Part shown: positions 32,371 to 32,671 of the stretch, piece after piece
How positions within the stretch are numbered: position 1 is the first letter of the stretch
How the letters are laid out: each line of letters starts with the position of its first letter
Assembly: GCA_002084875.1 (NCBI GenBank)
Contig: NBMH01000034.1
Span: 1-32,671, forward strand
DNA: 32,671 nt
Direction: 5' to 3'
Source: Anaerolineaceae bacterium 4572_78
Lineage (GTDB): Bacteria > Chloroflexota > Anaerolineae > 4572-78
Made by a program: the position numbers and the translations under genes
The notes under the pieces: model-generated
What the model was told of the DNA's origin: nothing
The model's input: only the letters and a program-made list of their open reading frames with translations
Databases searched by the model: none

Positions 32371-32671
32371 ATGGAAAATCAAAAATGTCAAAATAAATGT
32401 CCAAGATGTCAAAGTGAAAGAAAAAGGTAGTTTGACCATAGAATGTGATGAAATGTGGTCATTTGTGGGCAAAAAAAAGAACAAATACTGGATATGGCTA
32501 GCTGTTGACCGAGATACAAGAGAAATAGTAGCGGTCTATGTAGGAGATCGTTCAGCAAAAGGAGCCCAAAAGTTATGGGAAGCCTTGCCAGCTGTGTATC
32601 GCCAGTGTGCGGTGTGTTATACTGACTTTTGGTCAGCATATGAAGAAATATTACCAACAAAACAGCATAAA
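32371..32671 (+). pseudogene. IS1-family transposase, internally deleted and cut by the window edge
   Basis: The first frame from ATG 32371 reads MENQKCQNKCPRCQSE, the zinc-binding start of the InsA part, and stops at 32428-32430. The next frame, open from 32363 to the window end, gives KEKGSLTIECDEMWSFVGKK, WIWLAVDRDTREIVAVYVGDRS, LPAVYRQCAVCYTDFWSAY: the InsB catalytic domain with the first two acidic residues (D in CDEMW, D in YTDFW). The middle of InsA, including the rest of the zinc ribbon and the helix-turn-helix (about 70-90 residues), is missing at the join near 32405-32420. The third catalytic residue lies outside the window. Terminal inverted repeats were not identified. The copy is probably dead unless rescued in trans. 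Confidence 0.75.

Overview
The window is AT-rich bacterial chromosome with ordinary housekeeping genes (purine nucleoside phosphorylase, murD, trpS, thioredoxin reductase, a Xer recombinase) set among surface-protein, sugar/lipid and decaying accessory genes. The best guess for the host is Chloroflexota (Anaerolineae-like). This is inference from gene style: a HAMP-GAF histidine kinase with a conserved C-terminal tail, the HTH / epimerase / NTP-transferase / PAP2 gene order, Thr-Pro-rich linkers, and giant proteins with the N-terminal motif of DUF4157 (eCIS-associated) proteins. No rRNA, tRNA or CRISPR array was seen.

Layout. 1-7.6 kb: the end of a large surface/membrane protein, a convergent sensor kinase, a sulfotransferase, a truncated nucleotidyltransferase, two small unknown genes, then a polyprenyl-phosphate-type glycosyltransferase coupled to a SAM methyltransferase. 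7.6-15.6 kb: the accessory core. A 1,827-residue protein carries the eCIS-cargo-like N-terminus and is followed by an unknown 305-residue protein and a tyrosine recombinase; a GC-rich palindromic repeat separates each gene from the next. 15.6-20.1 kb: purine nucleoside phosphorylase, a small membrane protein, hairpin-rich spacers and a broken RHS/YD-repeat secreted protein. 20.1-26.4 kb, mostly minus strand: an unknown 104-residue gene / murD / metallophosphoesterase operon, then an HTH / epimerase operon whose downstream NTP-transferase and PAP2 genes, and a neighbouring FtsX-type permease, have all lost their middles. 26.5-32.7 kb: trpS, an Asp-box beta-propeller surface protein, a complex palindromic terminator, trxB, a DinB-like protein with an expanded 9-residue repeat, a C-terminally truncated EEP-family phosphatase/nuclease, and an internally deleted IS1 transposase running off the window.

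Most interesting. (1) The giant eCIS-cargo-like gene and its 305-residue partner are a candidate effector plus immunity or chaperone pair; neither has a recognisable catalytic domain, and the giant lacks the DUF4157 HExxH core. (2) At least seven copies of one GC-rich palindromic repeat occur; several bracket single genes next to the Xer recombinase, and a related palindrome lies in frame inside the giant gene. (3) Several neighbouring genes keep both ends but lack the centre, a pattern of decay that should be checked against reads. (4) Hairpins sharing the apex ACTTCTAGT lie just upstream of two genes and resemble IS200/IS605-type ends.
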